Source: Synaphobranchus kaupii
Lineage: Eukaryota; Chordata; Actinopteri; Anguilliformes; Synaphobranchidae
NCBI GenBank assembly: GCA_029718625.1
Contig: CM056380.1
Location: 107,618,917 to 107,682,916, forward strand
Direction: 5' to 3'
DNA: 64,000 nt
The first letter of the stretch is position 1, and each line of letters starts with the position of its first letter. Shown here in pieces: positions 54,317 to 64,000 of the stretch. Position numbers and translations under genes: made by a program. The notes beneath the pieces are model-generated. The model searched no databases. It was not told where the DNA came from and saw only the letters and a list, made by a program, of their open reading frames with translations.

Positions 54317-55338
54317 TACAAACCCCAATTACAAAAAAGTTGAGAGTATGTAAAATGCACATAAAAGCAGAAATCAGTGATTTGTAAATTCTCTCTAATA
54401 TTTAATTGAAAACAGCAGAAAGAAAAGTTATTTAATGTTTTACCTCATCAACTTCATTGATTTTTGTAAATTCACGGTAATTACGAATTTGATGCCTGCA
54501 ACACGTTCCAAAAAAGTTGGGACAGGGGCAAAAAATAAAATACGTTAAAAAAAACACCTGTTTGGAACATTCCACAGGTAAACAGGTGATGCTATCATGA
54601 CTGGGTATAAAAGGATATCAAAAGACTCTTTATATCTTATTTTCAGGTCATCAAGGGTCTGATCAAATGAGCCTCAAACCATCCCTCTGCTGCCAGATAT
54701 GCAGTAGATATGTATGGATCACTTGAAGGGTTGTTTCTCTTGACTTATTTTTCCATCGAGTTCAATAGGAAAATGAGTCAGGAGAAACAACCCTTAAAGT
54801 TATCCATCCATATCTACTGCATATCTGGCAGCAGAGTGATGGTTTGTGGCCTGTTTGATACCTCAGACCCTTGATGACTTACAGCCATTTAGCCAACCAT
54901 GTATTCCATACTGTTCCAGTGTAATTTGTAGCTAAATCTAGTCCCACCCACAAATTCCCATAGAGATCCATTCAAATGCAGAGTTGTTATAGTATTGCTT
55001 GTAAGAGTACCTGAAAATAAGATATCCTTTTATACCCAGTCATGATAGCATCACCTGTCAACCTGTGGAATGTTCCAAACAGGTGTTTTTTTTAACTTCC
55101 CAGTCTCTGTTTTGCCCCTGTCCCAACATTTTTGGAATGTGTTGCAGGCATCAAATTTGGAATTAGCGTATATCAATAAAATCAATAAAGCTGATAAGGT
55201 AAAACTTAAAATTTTAAATATCTTTTCTTTGTACTATTTTCAATTAAATATATGTAAAAGAGAATTTACAAATCACTGCTTTCTGCTTTTATGTGCATTT
55301 TACGTACTGTCCCAACTTTTTTGTAATTGGGGTTTGTA
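54317..55338. mobile_element. 1-kb foldback DNA transposon
   Basis: Terminal TACAAACCCCAATTACAAAA is mirrored by TTTTGTAATTGGGGTTTGTA at the right end. The symmetry continues to the centre near 54757 (GAAGGGTTGTTTCTC against GAGAAACAACCCTT; CTGCTGCCAGATATGCAGTA against TACTGCATATCTGGCAGCAG). The right arm has an extra segment of about 110 bp (54890-55010). No transposase. The terminal sequence is abundant in teleosts (from memory). Confidence 0.85.
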
Positions 55339-55487
55339 TAATATTGTGTAGTGCTTTTCCATTTACCCATAAGGCACCTTGGCTGATAATTGTCCCAGAT
55401 TTGTCAGGGGGGGGCACCTCTGACCAATCAGGAGAGATCATTCTATGAAGAGAAAAGCAGTAATACAAATCAAAATGTCACCTTAAG

Positions 55488-55670
55488 GCCCTGGGTACTC
55501 AAATCACGCTCCTCGAGGCCCAAGAACTGCTGGTTTTCCACCCTCCCTTTACCTGGGAGTCAGGCGTGAAGAATCACTAATTGTACAGTTATTGACCTGG
55601 GAGAAAAGAAAACCAGGGCCGGATTTGGATTCAAGGGCTAGATTCAAGTATCCATGACTTTAGGGGGTCA
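55488..55670. mobile_element. MITE-like repeat, copy 2
   Basis: AAGAACTGCTGGTTTTCCAC, CCTTTACCTGGGAGTCAGGC and GGGAGAAAAGAAAACCAGGG are the reverse complement of the copy at 20385-20560. Confidence 0.65.
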
Positions 55671-55750
55671 CCAGTAATGAACTCTATGGTTCTAGCAGTG
55701 ATCAGCTGAGAGCGATCCTTATGGCGCCCCCTTGTGGTGGCTGTTTATAC

Positions 55751-61931
<6,181 letters not shown>

Positions 61932-61942
61932 CTGTAATTAAA

Positions 61943-62003
61943 CAGAGAGAGAGAGAGAGAGAGAGGGTAAGAATGTGTGTGTGTGTGTGTGTGTGTGTGT
62001 CTC

Positions 62004-62043
<40 letters not shown>

Positions 62044-62066
62044 TCTTACTCTCTCTCTCTCTCACA

Positions 62067-62109
<43 letters not shown>

Positions 62110-62268
62110 TCTTACCCGCTCTCTCCCTCACACACACACACACATTCTTACTCTCTCTCTCTCACACTCACACACACACACACACACACACTCACACACA
62201 CACACTCACACTCACACTCACACACACACACTCTTACCCTCTCTCTCTCTCACTCACACTCACACACA

Positions 62269-62299
<31 letters not shown>

Positions 62300-62341
62300 T
62301 AAGAATGTGTGTGTGTGTGTGAGGGAGAGAGCGGGTAAGAA

Positions 62342-62420
<79 letters not shown>
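61943..62420. repeat. Compound GA/GT/CA/CT microsatellite with inverted symmetry
   Basis: GA, GT, CA and CT tracts of 10-40 bp alternate, linked by CATTCTTAC or its complement GTAAGAATG. Outer GT/GA tracts are complementary to inner CA/CT tracts. On the tmem72 strand a CT tract sits 12 bases before the exon acceptor. Confidence 0.95.
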
Positions 62421-64000
62421 TTATCTCATGATGTTTACCTATGTAAAGGATATGTGGATCCCCTGCACTCCCCCTGTATATCGTTACTGCTTGTGGAAAC
62501 TTAAATTACTTTAAAGAGATGCAGGTGAGTAAGTCGTTCATCCTTGTAGACACAGGAAGTTGGGCCTGTTGGTTTGCTCATAGCACGATATTTGCACTTA
62601 TCTGATTGGCCCAAATGTGTTCTAATTCTTAATATGCATTTCAGAAGAAAAGAAAGGAAGCTACCTTTGCCAGTTGAATATCATTCATTACAAGTGGTGT
62701 GCTTCTTATCCAGGTTCTTAAAAAGACGCATGGAACACCTTTGAACCACCAAACTATATATAGTTTGTTGCTTTATAACTTTCTGGTGTAGCCAAGAGAT
62801 ATGCAGGTATCGCCTAAAACAGCAACATATAATTACAAATTTTACCAAATATGTTAATGGTACACTGTTCTAGACAGGCTGTTAACACGTCATCAGGAGT
62901 CGGAAGAGATCGTGCTGATGCACTCCAACAGCTGAAAAGCATCAGACAGGTCGCTGCATATTTTTACCACTAGGTGGCAGGGTTTGCACACAACTGCTGA
63001 AGCGTCATAGTTAAATCTCAACTGTTTTTCACACAACTACAAGAGAATGTGGCTATAGCGAACATGTTGGATATATCGTAACAATATGTCTTCAAATAAG
63101 TAACAATTAAATATTAAATAACGGTTTACCTAAAACAACATAACAAATAACGAAATACAACTACAGATCTGCTATTATTATTATTTTCGTCTACAAGAAA
63201 AATAAGCATAAAGTTGCTTTTGTCCCTCTGAAAATAAATTGTTTTGTCATTGAAATCATATTAAACTGTGTTGATTTACTGAATAATACGTTTGGTGATT
63301 TTTGTACAGCAAACATAACCTTTGTACTTCACCAAGAGGAATAAATAGGGCCAATACAAATACAGATAAATGTCCCACAGTTAACAATTAAATTAGCTCT
63401 GTAAAGGACCACATTAAAAGCGTTATTACCACGTGACATTAGTGCAGTGTAAGCAAGGGAAGCGCGTCAACAGCGTGAGGTGTCAAGTCTTAAAAGTGTA
63501 GCATATTTTCCACACCAAACCAGTCCAGCAACATGTGAAACATATTTGAGAAGTTTATTTTTACAGTAGGCCTACGTAAATCACAACGGGCGGGGCTACG
63601 ATGGTTTTCCAGTCGATTAAACTCTTTCCAAAGTAAATAATCAGGTTAGGCTATTCGGGGCGTGCTCGTTTCGTATCCAAGAATGTAAAAATATATCGCA
63701 CCGTTATCAGTTCCTCTGTTTGTAACGAATACTAAAGCTGGTATGGTGTAGGCTATTTGTTGTGGAGCTAATCACATTACATGCAAAACCTGTAACAGTA
63801 GGCTACTTGCTTTCATTACTTTTGGACGTAGGGCAGTAGTTATTGCCTACCACATATCAACACGTGACTTGAATTATGCCTTTCAAATAATATGTTCAGA
63901 CCATTGCATGAAATAATTTACGATATCTTTCCATAATCATTTTGGATAATCCATTACCACATGGACGGTTGTTTTTGGAAGGCTGACAGCCCTTATTTAA
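62421..64000. other. No exon recognised; expected tmem72 first intron or 5' flank
   Basis: AT-rich. I searched the minus strand for a helix-1 exon ending in phase 1 and found none with recognisable similarity. The start exon is probably beyond 64000. Confidence 0.45.

Noticed and set aside
61973..62504. Open frames rich in His-Thr and Cys-Val over the CA/GT tracts
   Set aside because: Simple repeats stay open in several frames. No gene structure.

Overview
The window is vertebrate genomic DNA, almost certainly from a teleost fish. It has multi-exon genes with GT-AG introns, fish-type Tc1 and hAT elements, LINE fragments, tRNA-derived SINEs with TGTAA-type tails, and many mini- and microsatellites. 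A 500-N assembly gap lies at 1075-1574. No prokaryotic, phage or CRISPR feature is present. The species cannot be named from the sequence.

Five genes can be supported. (1) rassf4, minus strand, nine coding exons found between 36848 (start codon) and 6928 (stop), with one linking exon not found. (2) depp1, plus strand, 26.8-28.1 kb, nested antisense in the large rassf4 intron. (3) and (4) Two tandem plus-strand CXC chemokine genes at 40185-41403 and 44176-47380, with the same exon phases and the same extra cysteine pair. (5) tmem72, minus strand, exons at 61931-61865, 59729-59658, 57585-57446 and 56178-55751; its first coding exon is not seen and probably lies beyond the window end. TMEM72, RASSF4 and an antisense nested DEPP1 are also neighbours on human chromosome 10q11 (from memory), so this is a conserved block with two chemokine genes between tmem72 and rassf4.

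Layout: 0-0.75 kb Tc1 remnant; 1.1-1.6 gap; 3.5-5.6 a 57-bp satellite; 6.1-36.8 rassf4 with large repeat-filled introns (Tc1 at 9.2-10.8, foldback elements at 12.7 and 14.9-15.9, LINE-derived minisatellite at 16.6, LINE at 17.5, hAT with nested LINE at 22.4-24.3, depp1 at 26.8-28.1, paired inverted MITEs at 31-31.9); 37-40 intergenic with a Tc1-type MITE and a hairpin; 40.2-47.6 chemokines; 47.6-55.7 intergenic with a minisatellite and a 1-kb foldback; 55.7-62+ tmem72 with minisatellites and a long CA/CT tract.

The most unusual feature is how often tandem repeats touch splice sites. A minisatellite in rassf4 is built from the 3' end of an exon plus its 5' splice site, and all seven degenerate intronic copies keep GT at the donor position. 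A second rassf4 exon shows the same kind of donor duplication. The last rassf4 acceptor lies against a poly-C run, a 32-bp minisatellite ends about 26 bp before a chemokine acceptor, and a CT/CA microsatellite abuts a tmem72 acceptor. Two other minisatellites have visible parents: a LINE 3' end (16.6 kb) and a foldback MITE arm (15 kb).
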